From: Streptomyces sp. NBC_01275
GTDB taxonomy: Bacteria; Actinomycetota; Actinomycetes; Streptomycetales; Streptomycetaceae
Assembly: GCF_026340655.1 (NCBI RefSeq)
Contig: NZ_JAPEOZ010000001.1
Coordinates: 62,001 to 126,000 of the forward strand
DNA: 64,000 bases
Direction of reading: 5' to 3'
Position numbers and translations under genes: made by a program. The notes beneath the pieces were generated by a model. The model ran no database searches. It was given only the letters and a program-made list of their open reading frames with translations, and was not told the DNA's origin. Shown here piece by piece: positions 44,326 through 52,789 of this stretch; position 1 is the first letter of the stretch; each line of letters begins with the position of its first letter.

Positions 44326-45012
44326 TCAGTCGCCCCCGGCCGTCCCGCGCGGGCCGTTTGCGCCCACGCCCGCCCGGCGCAGCGCGGCCCGCCAGGCCAG
44401 GGCGACGGCCAGCTCGACCAGGCCGAGCAGGACCAGCCAGAGGCCGAGCAGCCGGGTCAGCGCCCGGGCCGACTCGGTGGGCAGGGACAGCACCACGATT
44501 CCGGCGACGATGCCGAGGACGGCCGCGCACAGGACGAAGCCGCGGTGGGGCAGGTCCTTGGCGGCGAGGGCCGTGTAGAGGGTGAGGATGCCCGACGTCA
44601 GCCAGACGATCCCGACGATCAGGGAGAGCACGGCGATGGTCTGGAGCGGGTTGCGCAGGCACAGAACGCCGGCCAGGACGTACAGCACGGCCAGGAGCAG
44701 TCCGGGCAGCCGTTCGCCGTGGTCGTCCCGGGCGAAGGCCGCCACGAACCGGAACGCCCCGGTCACCAGGAGATACAGGCCGATGAGGACCGCCAGCACG
44801 TGCAGGGTCTCGTCCGGCCAGACAAGGACGAGCAGGCCCGGCACGAGCGTGGCGATCGCCGAGCCGAGCATCCACGTCCAGGAGCGCCCGAGGGCCGCCA
44901 GCGTCTGCGCGGGGTCGCCCATGGGGTGGTCGCCCGCGGTGTGCGGTCCCGCCCCGTCGGACCTGTGCTCCGGCCCGGTGTGCGGCCCCTCCGGATCACG
45001 CGACACGGTCAT
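44326..45012 (-). CDS. HdeD-family (DUF308) membrane protein
   Basis: 228 residues with six to seven hydrophobic helices after a hydrophilic 40-residue N terminus. The paired DUF308 repeats are visible (LLVLVWPDETLHVLAVLIG and GVLCLRNPLQTIAVLSLIVG). HdeD proteins are linked to acid or envelope stress in other bacteria. GAGGAGGAG precedes the ATG. It belongs to a run of small membrane genes at 43.2-45.0 kb. Confidence 0.85.
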   Translation of the reverse strand: MTVSRDPEGPHTGPEHRSDGAGPHTAGDHPMGDPAQTLAALGRSWTWMLGSAIATLVPGLLVLVWPDETLHVLAVLIGLYLLVTGAFRFVAAFARDDHGERLPGLLLAVLYVLAGVLCLRNPLQTIAVLSLIVGIVWLTSGILTLYTALAAKDLPHRGFVLCAAVLGIVAGIVVLSLPTESARALTRLLGLWLVLLGLVELAVALAWRAALRRAGVGANGPRGTAGGD

Positions 45013-45282
45013 GGCTCCTCCTCGCGCGATCGGCGGGTCGCCTCCGGACCGCCGACGGGGCGGTGTGCGGTGACCTCACCGGGCCAGCGTCCCGCCCGGC
45101 GCGGCCCGCCGGGTCACCCATCACGGGTGATCCGCGCGGCGCGCGGCAGCGATGGGCTGGAACCCCGGAGGTTCGGTCAGGAAATCGCCGGGCAGGGCGG
45201 AAGCCTCGCGCTGCGCCCGCCCAGGTGTGCGCCGGGCGCGGGACTCCGCGACACGGGGACAGCCGTCCAGGAGGTGTGCGTC

Positions 45283-46689
45283 ATGGCGCTACCGAGCGCA
45301 TTCACGGCCCATCTGACACCGAGCGAGCGAGCGGCGTACGGCAGGAGCACGCGTACCCGCATGTCACGCTCGGATCACGGCCGGTTCGAAGAGGCCGCGG
45401 AACGGATCGACCCGGTCGAACTGATAGACCGTCAGTCCAACACGCGGGTATCCGAGTTGGTGCCGATCCGCTACGGCCGCATGCTCGAGTCCCCGTTCCG
45501 CTTCTACCGGGGCGCGGCGGCGATCATGGCCGCCGACCTCGGCGCCACCGCGCACACCGGCCTGACGGTGCAGCTGTGCGGCGACGCCCACCTGCTCAAC
45601 TTCCGGCTGCTGGCCTCGCCCGAACGCCATCTCGTCTTCGACATCAACGACTTCGACGAGACCCTGCCCGGCCCGTTCGAATGGGACGTCAAGCGGCTGG
45701 CGGCCTCCTTCGTGATCGCCGGCCGCGAGAACGACTTCACGGTCCGTGAGCAGAACACCGCCGTACGGGCCTGTGTGGGCGCCTACCGGCGGCGCATGCG
45801 GGAGTTCGCCGGAATGCGGACCCTGGACGTCTGGTACGCCCAGGACGACGTGGACCGGATGCGGAAGCTGATGGCCTCGTCGATGGACAAGGAGACCCGC
45901 CGACGTACCGACCAGGCGACGGCCAAGGCCCGGACGCGGACCCACCTCCAGGCCTTCGAGAAGCTGACCCGGCCCACGGCCGAGGGGCGGCAGATCACCC
46001 CGGACCCGCCGCTGATCACGCGGCTCAGGGATCTGCTGACCAACGCCTCCGAGGAGGAGAAGGGAATCCAGGAGGTCGTGGACGGGTACCGGCAGACCCT
46101 GTCGTCCCAGCACCGGCATCTGCTGCGCCAGTACCACCTGGTCGACATCGCCCGGAAGGTGGTGGGCGTGGGCAGCGTCGGAACGCGCTGCTGGATCCTG
46201 CTGCTGCTCGGCCGGGACGACGACGACCCGCTGCTGCTGCAGGCCAAGGAGGCGGGCGAGTCCGTCCTCGCGCCCCACGTCGGCGGGGAGACGTTCGACA
46301 ACGAGGGCCGCCGTGTGGTGGCGGGCCAGCGGCTGATCCAGACGACCAGCGACATCTTCCTGGGCTGGACCCACGTCGTGGGCGGCCTCGACGGGCAGGA
46401 CCGGGACTTCTACGTGCGGCAGCTGCGGGACTGGAAGGGCATCGCCCGGCCGGAGACCATGGATCCCAGCCTGTTCCGGCTGTTCGCGCGGCTGTGCGGC
46501 GCCTGTCTGGCGCGGGCTCACGCCCGTTCCGGCGACCCCGTCGCCATCGCCGCCTACCTCGGCGGCGGCGACCGCTTCGACCGGGCGCTCGCCGGGTTCG
46601 CCCAGGAGTACGCCGACCGCAACCAGCGTGACTTCGACGCACTGGGGACCGCGGCCCGCTCGGGCAGGGTCCAGACCGAGAGTCTCTGA
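45283..46689 (+). CDS. DUF2252 domain protein
   Basis: 468 residues matching the DUF2252 layout: FYRGAAAIMAADLG, LCGDAHLLNFRLLASPERHL, and VFDINDFDETLPGPFEWDVKRL, which together resemble a kinase-like ATP/Mg site, then ARKVVGVGSVGTRCWILLLLG and a C-terminal LCGACLARAHARSGD. The activity of the family is not established. GGAGG lies 8 bases before the ATG; a GTG three codons upstream is an alternative. It is followed by a perfect 19-bp hairpin. Confidence 0.85.
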   Translation: MALPSAFTAHLTPSERAAYGRSTRTRMSRSDHGRFEEAAERIDPVELIDRQSNTRVSELVPIRYGRMLESPFRFYRGAAAIMAADLGATAHTGLTVQLCGDAHLLNFRLLASPERHLVFDINDFDETLPGPFEWDVKRLAASFVIAGRENDFTVREQNTAVRACVGAYRRRMREFAGMRTLDVWYAQDDVDRMRKLMASSMDKETRRRTDQATAKARTRTHLQAFEKLTRPTAEGRQITPDPPLITRLRDLLTNASEEEKGIQEVVDGYRQTLSSQHRHLLRQYHLVDIARKVVGVGSVGTRCWILLLLGRDDDDPLLLQAKEAGESVLAPHVGGETFDNEGRRVVAGQRLIQTTSDIFLGWTHVVGGLDGQDRDFYVRQLRDWKGIARPETMDPSLFRLFARLCGACLARAHARSGDPVAIAAYLGGGDRFDRALAGFAQEYADRNQRDFDALGTAARSGRVQTESL

Positions 46690-46708
46690 CTCCCCCGCAC
46701 GACACTCT

Positions 46709-46750
46709 CGTACGATGCGCGCGACTCCCACGAGTCGCGCGCATCGTACG
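46709..46750. terminator. Perfect 19-bp stem-loop terminator
   Basis: CGTACGATGCGCGCGACTC, loop CCAC, and its exact reverse complement. It lies 20 bp after the DUF2252 stop and 52 bp before the end of the convergent small gene, so it can serve both strands. Confidence 0.85.
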
Positions 46751-46802
46751 ACGCTGTCACGACTCCCCCTGCTGACGACTCCTGTGCTCCGTCCGAGCTC
46801 CG

Positions 46803-47000
46803 TCACTCCGGCGGCTGGCGCATCTCCAGGACGCGCAGGCCCAGCGAGCGGCAGCGGGCCAGCAGCCCGTAGAGGTGCGCCTCGTCCACGACGGGCCCGA
46901 ACAGGACGGTCTGGCCGGACATCACCACATGGTCGAGCTCCGGGAAGGCTCTGGCCAGCGTCTCCGACATACATCCGTCGACGCGGATCTCGTAGCGCAT
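46803..47000 (-). CDS. Small conserved hypothetical protein (65 residues)
   Basis: A compact alpha/beta protein: YEIRVDGCMSETLARAFPEL, HVVMSGQTVLFGPVVDEA and HLYGLLARCRSLGLRVLEM. The pattern of alternating strands and helices suggests a single ferredoxin-like domain. GGGGGAG precedes the ATG, which supports real expression. Function unknown. Confidence 0.7.
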   Translation of the reverse strand: MRYEIRVDGCMSETLARAFPELDHVVMSGQTVLFGPVVDEAHLYGLLARCRSLGLRVLEMRQPPE

Positions 47001-47129
47001 GAGCTGCTCTCCCCCGGGTGGCCTGGGACAGGCGGGCTGCGGCGCCCCTACCCTGCGATGGTCCTGCTCGGCACGGCCGACGGCCTCACCCAGTACAGGT
47101 GAGGTCGGTGCGGAAGTCGCTGCGGGAGG

Positions 47130-47648
47130 TCAGTGCGTCAGGAAGATCTTGAACGAGATGATCAGCAGGCCGAGCAGCAGGTTCACCGTGGCGGTGACGG
47201 TCACCAGGCGCCAGGAGGCGCCGGCCCGACGGGCCGCGGCCGCCGACCATCCCACCTGGCCCGCCACGGCCACGGCGAGCCCGAACCAGAGGGCGCCCTG
47301 CAGGTCGAGGCCGAGCAGCGGGCTGACGGCCACGGCGGCGGCCGGCGGGACGGCGGCCTTGACGATGGGCCACTCCTCGCGGCACACGTGCAGCACGATC
47401 CGGCGGTCCAGGCTCAGCTGGGCCAGGCGCGCGCCGAACAGCTCGGCGTGCACATGGGCGATCCAGAACGCCACGCTGGTGAGCAGGAGCAGCACCACCA
47501 CTTCCAGCCGTGGAAGCGAGCCGAAGGAGCCCGCGCCGAGGATCACGGAGGCGGCGAGCATGGACCCATAGACACCGCCGGTGTAGTCGCCGCGTGTGCG
47601 GCCCTCGGCGGTGCGCGCTACGACGGTGGCGTCGTCGGTTCCTGGCAT
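47130..47648 (-). CDS. Hypothetical integral membrane protein
   Basis: 172 residues with about five hydrophobic segments, for example SMLAASVILGAGSFGSL, VVVLLLLTSVAFWIAHVHAE, and LVTVTATVNLLLGLLIISFK. The short polar N terminus MPGTDDATVVART is followed directly by the first helix. GGGAGCC is close to the chosen ATG at 47648; an in-frame GTG at 47696 would add 16 residues that overlap the MFS remnant. No family assigned. Confidence 0.7.
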   Translation of the reverse strand: MPGTDDATVVARTAEGRTRGDYTGGVYGSMLAASVILGAGSFGSLPRLEVVVLLLLTSVAFWIAHVHAELFGARLAQLSLDRRIVLHVCREEWPIVKAAVPPAAAVAVSPLLGLDLQGALWFGLAVAVAGQVGWSAAAARRAGASWRLVTVTATVNLLLGLLIISFKIFLTH

Positions 47649-47661
47649 CGCGGCTCCCGAA

Positions 47662-47982
47662 TCAGTGACGTGAGCCGACGGTGTGGGCCGGCTCACCGGT
47701 GTCGGGCAGTTCGGGCCACCTGGGCCGATTCGGGCGGGCGGCCGGACGGGTCGGCAGGTGCGGGGTGACCAGGAAACCGGCGAGCGTGATCGCTCCGATG
47801 ATCATGAAGGCGGCCATGACCAGCGCGTGGAGCGTGATGACGGCCTGGATGGCAGTGACCTCGGTGTCGAAGTCCTCGACGAGCCGGCTGATGGAGACGT
47901 TCATGACGGACGTGTCCAGAACCATCAGGAACTGGGCCGTCCCCAGGACGATCAGAGCCCGCCAGTGCGCCAAGGTGTCCAC
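47662..47982 (-). pseudogene. MFS drug exporter (DHA2 type) with internal deletion
   Basis: The first part is a normal DHA2 N terminus: WRALIVLGTAQFLMVLDTSV, MNVSISRLVEDFDTEV and AIQAVITLHALVMAAFMIIG, covering TM1 and TM2. It then jumps in frame to TLAGFLVTPHLPTRPAARP and stops, which looks like the end of TM14 plus the C-terminal tail. About 400 residues are missing. The remnant could still be translated as a roughly 106-residue peptide but cannot transport. Confidence 0.7.
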
Positions 47983-48203
47983 CTCGCCGAGTCGGCCCGG
48001 GACGCCGGTGGGCGTCACCCGGGCAGCGACCACAGCCGACCGGCCGCCCCCTCCATCCCAGCTCAGCAGCCCGTCCGGTACCTCACCCGCCACGGGCGAG
48101 CCTGCTGCCGCGCGACCGGCGACCACGGACCGGCGGAGCCGTGAACAGGTCATGGAAACCGCGGCTAGCGTGCCCGGCGCACCGCGTCGGGAGTCGACCA
48201 CGA

Positions 48204-48850
48204 TCAGCCCCGGGGAGAATCTGGGGAGTTTCGACCAGCAGGCCGTTCCCCCGGCCTCCCGAGCAGTCCGTCGATGACGGCGCGCCTCCTACTCCCGGCC
48301 TCCGGCATGAATTGGGCGTAGTAACCGAGCGTGACATTGGGCGAGGAGTGCCCGAGCCATCGCGCCGGCGTCACCACGGACTCCCTCGACTCCAGCATGA
48401 TCGAGGCGTAGGTGTGCCGCAGCACATGAAACCCGTCCCTCGGCGCTGCCTGCCACTGCCAGGGTTTTGCCCCTCTGGGGCGCGGTGGAATGATGCCGGC
48501 CTCGGCCAGCGCGGGCTTCCAGGTGTTGGTGTTCCACGCGACTAACCGCAATGGCGTTGCCGAATCGTGTGGCGAGCAGCAGGGAGTACTTCCTCGGCTG
48601 CCCTTCCGGCTTCTCCCACGGGAGCTCCACCTCCACAGGCGGAAACGCCTCGACATGGCGCTTCAGCTCCTCGGCCACCGAGGACGGCATATCGACGACG
48701 CGCGTCTTGCCTCCCTTCGGAAGAGTGAAGTACCGCCTCCCCTTGAACGACTGGACTTGGCGGCGGACGTGAAGCGCGCCTCCGTACTCGACCGAGAGGG
48801 CAGTGGCCCCCAACTTGGCTATGTACGCTCGCAGAGCCGCCACCGGGAGC
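48204..48850 (-). pseudogene. Tyrosine recombinase (phage-type integrase), 5'-truncated and frameshifted
   Basis: The upstream part reads VRRQVQSFKGRRYFTLPKGG, TRVVDMPSSVAEELKRHVE and LLATRFGNAI; a frameshift near 48540 then leads to NTWKPALAEAGIIPPRP. The C-terminal catalytic box FHVLRHTYASIML, LGHSSPNVTLGYYAQ follows, with the HxxR and the Tyr nucleophile visible. The N-terminal arm-binding and core-binding domains are absent. The integrase is inactive. No attachment site or tRNA gene is seen beside it. Confidence 0.75.
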
Positions 48851-48886
48851 TGAAGGTTCCCAGAGGCACTTGGTCACTGAGCTATT

Positions 48887-49417
48887 TCAGCGTTGCCGCT
48901 CCAGGGTGAGGACGGCAGCGGCGATTGACGACATTCGATGCGGGCTACAGCGCGCGTGGTGGAAGGTCCACCAGGACTTCAGGCGGGCCACGCCCCGTTC
49001 GACCGGTGCCCGTACTGCCGAGAGCGCGCGGTTGACGGTGTGCTGGGTTGGCGACAGGTCGCGACCGGGTGGGCGTCTGACCGGTGGGGTGACCCACGGT
49101 CCGGCGCCGATGCAGGCGCGGTCGGCAAGGATCGGGACGCCTTGGCGTTCGCAGAACCGGATGATCCGGTGGGCGCGGGCCGCGGTCAGGTCATGGGTCC
49201 GGCCCGGCAGAGCGGGCGAGATCCACAGCAGGCGTCCGGTCAGATCGGTGACCACCACGGTGTGGGTGTAGGCGTGGGCGGTGCCCAGCGAGATGCCGAA
49301 GCCGGCGGCGATCTGCGCGAGGGTGTCGTGCTTGCGCAGGTACACCAAGGCGACCAGCGCGCGCTGGTGTGGAGGGAGCTTGCAGCGGCGGTCACCCTCA
49401 CGGGTGACGATGAGCAT
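48887..49417 (-). pseudogene. IS5-type DDE transposase with internal deletion
   Basis: The HTH region [37 protein letters not shown] is intact. It is joined directly to [46 protein letters not shown] and [13 protein letters not shown]. Full-length relatives have about 90 more residues between these parts, including the VDGT segment with the first catalytic Asp. At 176 residues it cannot be active. Clear terminal inverted repeats were not found. Confidence 0.7.
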
Positions 49418-49626
49418 GGTGACCCTTAAGAATGTTGGACGGTCCGGGAGGACCGGGTGTGGCGGATGGTGACCTGCCGGTGATGGCTTGAGTGGATTGG
49501 CCGCCCGGTCCTCCGGGACGCTCCGACTGCTGATTGAGAACTGCGGTCATCGCTGGTGAAGGGCCTGTCGGCGGAGTGTTCCTCGGACCGTTGAAGCTCT
49601 CGGCACGCAGGAACGGAGCGACGCGG

Positions 49627-49785
49627 GTGACCAGGCGGCACACATGCATATGGGTCGGCATCGATGCCGGCAAGGGCCATCACTGGGCGGTAGCGGTGAG
49701 CGCCGAGGGCGAGCGGCTCTTTTCAACGAAGGTGATCAACGACGAGTCACAGATCCTGACGCTGATCCACTCAACCAGTGCGTGC
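49627..49785 (+). pseudogene. IS110-family transposase, N-terminal fragment
   Basis: The frame from the GTG at 49627 gives TCIWVGIDAGKGHHWAVAVS and STKVINDESQILTLI, the N-terminal DEDD-type motif of IS110 transposases (first Asp in GIDAGK). Homology ends at about 49785, after roughly 50 residues of an expected 400. The element was cut here, and hairpin sequences follow at 49817-49972. Confidence 0.7.
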
Positions 49786-49816
49786 GGCAGGTCGAGTGCG
49801 GCAGGATGGGGAACCA

Positions 49817-49880
49817 ACGAGGCTCCTGTGCCGACGGGTTGAGACTTCGAACACCTCCCCCAACGGCACAGGAGCCTCGT
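49817..49880. repeat. 17-bp perfect inverted repeat next to the IS110 remnant
   Basis: ACGAGGCTCCTGTGCCG (49817-49833) and CGGCACAGGAGCCTCGT (49864-49880) flank a 30-bp loop. The loop itself contains TTCGAACACCTCCCCCAA. It may be an insertion-sequence end, two abutting IS ends, or a terminator. Confidence 0.75.
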
Positions 49881-49915
49881 GCGTTGCGGGTTCCTCCGCC
49901 GTGAGGCAAACGGTT

Positions 49916-49972
49916 TGTCACACACCCTGACGCGGCGGCACTTCTGCCACCGACTGCGGAGGGTGTGTGACA
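49916..49972. repeat. 13-bp inverted repeat, second hairpin after the IS remnants
   Basis: TGTCACACACCCT (49916-49928) pairs with AGGGTGTGTGACA (49960-49972). The loop has a smaller inner stem (GGCGGCA/TGCCACC). It ends 12 bp before the stop of the convergent gene at 49984 and may terminate it. Confidence 0.7.
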
Positions 49973-49983
49973 GGCTCGACAGC

Positions 49984-51060
49984 TCATTGGATCAGGTCGG
50001 TGTGCGGATGCTCGGGAGAGGTCGGGCAGACGTAGATCTGCATGTTGTCGGTGCTGCCGACTTCGACCTTGGTCGGCTGCGAGGGGTTCTGGCCACAGCA
50101 ATGACCGGCGGTGTTGGCGGCGGCCTGTTCTTCGCAAGGCGCCCAGCTGTGTCCCTCACCGCCGTCCCATTCGAAGGAGGCGATGGTCAGCAGCGGGACC
50201 ATCCGCACATCACAGACAGTGCAGTATCGGGGGTTGGGGTCGGTGCGGCCCCATGGAGGCCAGCCGCCGACCTTCCATCCGGGTGCGTCTGCCAGATGGA
50301 TGTCATAGAAGTCCCGTGGAAAGTCCGCGTAGGAGCTGTCCACGTCGGCGCCGGCTGCCTGCCATCTGCTCCAGTCCTCCACCATCAGCAGCATCTGCGG
50401 GCTCAGATCGAGGCTGGCGGGGTACTCGGTGATCGCTTCCGGTGCCAGCACGCACGGTTCCGGCACATAGCCCTCATAGTTCACCTCGTACGGCTCGGGC
50501 GGTGTGGCGAGGATGTCGACGACCTCCGCGGCGGACCGCCAGAACAGTGCGGTCGACGGCTTCCAATTCGGAACGTGGTCGTAGGGGCACCACAGAACCT
50601 GGAGCAGATCGCCCTGTCCGGGCGGCCGCAGCAGGGGTATGTCGCGTAGATACAGCTGGGCCACGGGCAGCATGGGGACCGGGCAGTCCGCGGGCAACGG
50701 AGGGCCGGCGTCGAGGCGCTCCGCGAGCCTCGCGGCGTTCCGTTCCTTGACCGCCTCCTCCTCGGGCGTTATCCCAGGACCATCGTGATCACCGTGCCAC
50801 CGGGCCCGCATGCGCCTTATGAGCCGCACTTCGGCCGGCGACTGGCGGAACCCACTGTCACGGTGCAGGTGCGAGGCTTCGCAGTGCGGCCACGGCTCCT
50901 CAGCCGGCCACAGCAACGGCCCCCCGACCGAGCTCTCCCCGACCGAAGGCGACCCGGGACGAGGGTGCAGCCGAATCGCAGGACGTGCCAACGGCGCCAG
51001 CTCGGGAAAGACCGCGGTCACGTCCACGGGCCGCGGCGGAGTAGTGCGTACGAAAACCAT
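49984..51060 (-). CDS. Conserved hypothetical protein, possibly DUF1963-related
   Basis: 358 residues, Trp/Pro-rich. PSVGESSVGGPLLWPAEEPW near the N terminus and VPMLPVAQLYLRDIPLLRPP followed by GDLLQVLWCPYDH resemble the DUF1963 (YwqG) pattern. Four to six cysteines near the end (YCTVCDVRM, WAPCEEQ, HCCGQ, YVCP) could bind zinc. The ATG at 51060 was chosen; an in-frame GTG at 51090 is possible. It is intact although its neighbours are decayed. Function unknown. Confidence 0.7.
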   Translation of the reverse strand: MVFVRTTPPRPVDVTAVFPELAPLARPAIRLHPRPGSPSVGESSVGGPLLWPAEEPWPHCEASHLHRDSGFRQSPAEVRLIRRMRARWHGDHDGPGITPEEEAVKERNAARLAERLDAGPPLPADCPVPMLPVAQLYLRDIPLLRPPGQGDLLQVLWCPYDHVPNWKPSTALFWRSAAEVVDILATPPEPYEVNYEGYVPEPCVLAPEAITEYPASLDLSPQMLLMVEDWSRWQAAGADVDSSYADFPRDFYDIHLADAPGWKVGGWPPWGRTDPNPRYCTVCDVRMVPLLTIASFEWDGGEGHSWAPCEEQAAANTAGHCCGQNPSQPTKVEVGSTDNMQIYVCPTSPEHPHTDLIQ

Positions 51061-51204
51061 GCCGGTGATCCTGTCACCAGCCACTGACAACCCCTGGCCG
51101 CCTCAACCAACTTCGGTGGCATCGGTGTTCAGCTGGTCAAGTCCAACGCATGCAGCCTCGGCCACAGCGACAGCGTCTTCCACGGCGGACGTCGACGGGC
51201 GGGG

Positions 51205-51471
51205 TCAGTCGGGCCAGGTGCCGGTCAGGCGGCGAGTCGCGACGGCGCCACCGCGGTCGACGACGGCTTTGACGCCGGCGAAGATCGCGCCTTGGAGGAT
51301 GGCTGCCGACAGCACCTCGCGCCAGGTGCGGCGCTCGTCAGTGGCGTCGGGGGCCTCCTGTTCATGCCCGAGCTTCTTCCACACCTGTTTGAACACTCCG
51401 CCGGCCAGCATTCCGCTGACCGCGCCCAATGCCAGGCCGACCGGCTTGTAGACGATCTTCGACGCTTTCAT
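51205..51471 (-). CDS. DUF4235 membrane-associated protein
   Basis: 88 residues. KIVYKPVGLALGAVSGMLAG with FKQVWKKLG is the DUF4235 signature, followed by TWREVLSAAILQGAIFAGVK and RTLTGTWP-like end (RRLTGTWPD). Two membrane helices. The ATG overlaps the DUF3618 stop (ATGA). This DUF1469-DUF3618-DUF4235 triad recurs in actinobacteria, but its role is not established. Confidence 0.85.
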   Translation of the reverse strand: MKASKIVYKPVGLALGAVSGMLAGGVFKQVWKKLGHEQEAPDATDERRTWREVLSAAILQGAIFAGVKAVVDRGGAVATRRLTGTWPD

Positions 51472-51938
51472 CGCCGCCTCCAGGCTCGACGTACCAGCAG
51501 CAACGCGACCACCGCGCCCGCCGCCGCGAACAAGGGGCTGCGGTTGGCCCGCGCAATCCGCATGCCCTGATCCGCCTTTTCACGCACCGGCTCGGGAGCC
51601 TTCTCACGGGCCGGCTCTCCGACGCGCACGGCCCTGTCGCGGACCTGCCCGGTGGCTGCGGCGGCCTTGGCACGCATCGGCTCCGGGGTCCCGTCCTGCA
51701 GCAGATGGGCGGCGCGCGCAGCCGTGTCCCGCAGCTGAGCAGTGACCTGGTTGGTCTTCTCTGCGACCTGCTGCTTGACGGCGGTCGTCTTCTCATGGGC
51801 ACGGGCTTTCACATCGGTCTTCGCCGCGAGCGCCTCGACGGTCTCGCCGAGGTCCCCTCGCGTAGCCTCGACACGCTCGCACAGTTCCTCCGAGGAGGGT
51901 GCTGCCTCGTCACCCCTGTGCGGCTTGTCCTGGGTCAT
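51468..51938 (-). CDS. DUF3618 protein
   Basis: 156 residues. The N-terminal ELCERVEATRGDLGETVEAL and AAKTDVKARAHEKTTAVKQQ form the DUF3618 coiled-coil region. Long Ala/Lys/Glu helices follow, ending in one transmembrane helix (PLFAAAGAVVALLLVRRAWR). It overlaps its neighbours by ATGA on both sides, showing translational coupling to the frameshifted holin-family gene and to DUF4235. Confidence 0.85.
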   Translation of the reverse strand: MTQDKPHRGDEAAPSSEELCERVEATRGDLGETVEALAAKTDVKARAHEKTTAVKQQVAEKTNQVTAQLRDTAARAAHLLQDGTPEPMRAKAAAATGQVRDRAVRVGEPAREKAPEPVREKADQGMRIARANRSPLFAAAGAVVALLLVRRAWRRR

Positions 51939-52355
51939 CGCTGTGCCTTCTCCTTGATCTCGGCCACGTCAGCCTTGACGCTGTCCACCGTCCGCTCCGG
52001 CGTGGGCGGGGACGCCCTGCCGATCTGCTTCTTGCCGAGTGCCGCCATCAGGGCGGTGACGGCAGCCAGGGCAGCTGTGACGATCAGTGCCGCCGCCCGC
52101 ACATCCATGACGAGCGACAGCGCGGCGATCACGGCGGCCACCAGTGCCTGGCAGAGTGAGGACACCCACCAGGCCGGCGCCGCCGAACAGACCGCCGTCC
52201 TTGCCGAACCGCTTGCCCTTCTCGGTCATCTCGGCCTGAGCCAGGCGCATCTCGTCCCGGACCATCTGTGAGAGTTGCTGCGTCGCACGCTGGACCAGTT
52301 CGCCCACCGGTTCCTGCGCTCCCCCGCCGCTGCGAGGGGAGCCGTCTGCTGTCAT
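51935..52355 (-). pseudogene. Phage-holin-family (DUF1469) protein gene, frameshifted
   Basis: One frame starts MTADGSPRSGGGAQEPVGEL, VQRATQQLSQMVRDEMRLAQ and reaches GKDGGLFGGAGLVGVLTL. The other continues with CQALVAAVIAALSLVMDVRA to VDSVKADVAEIKEKAQR. The join is near 52155, in the middle of the first membrane helix, where a one-base change is needed. The rest of the gene is well conserved, so the lesion is recent or an artefact. Confidence 0.65.
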
Positions 52356-52512
52356 GGGTGCTCACCCGTCCTTGCGTCATTGCTTCCGGCGTACGTGGCG
52401 ACTTCGTCGGCGTTCCGGCCCGTTGGCGGCAACGGACGACGGTACGGCGATCTCGCCTTGCGCCCATTCGGCCGGGTGCCCGAGTACCCCCGCAACGCCA
52501 CATCACCACCTG

Positions 52513-52650
52513 TCAGAACACGTGTCTCCGCGGCAGCCGCGGGGCGGCGCGCATCAGGGTCGCCACAGCCAGGCCGATCGCGCCGCCCGCCGCCACGTCG
52601 GCGGGGTAGCGGGCTCCGCTGCACCCGCTGCCCGGCGACCGAGTCGCCGT
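52513..52650 (-). pseudogene. PAP2-type phosphatase, C-terminal scrap
   Basis: The frame contains ARYPADVAAGGAIGLAVATL followed by MRAAPRLPRR and a stop. This matches the last helix of PAP2 phosphatases, where the catalytic His of HYPADV is replaced by Arg. The upstream part (about 52650-52790) has no recognisable phosphatase sequence. Confidence 0.5.
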
Positions 52651-52789
52651 CAGCCCGCAGGCGACCCCGGGAGCCGGCCTCACCCCCGACCGCGCCGGAG
52701 CCACGGCGGCCCCGCACGATCGTCCGCCTGGCGACGAGCCGCCGATCCCCCACCCGCAGAGCCCGGGCACACGCGAGTGCTCCGCCACC

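Noticed and set aside
48000..48203. tRNA-type attachment site beside the integrase remnant
   Set aside because: No tRNA-like cloverleaf or T-loop (GTTCRANNC) could be made from this stretch on either strand.
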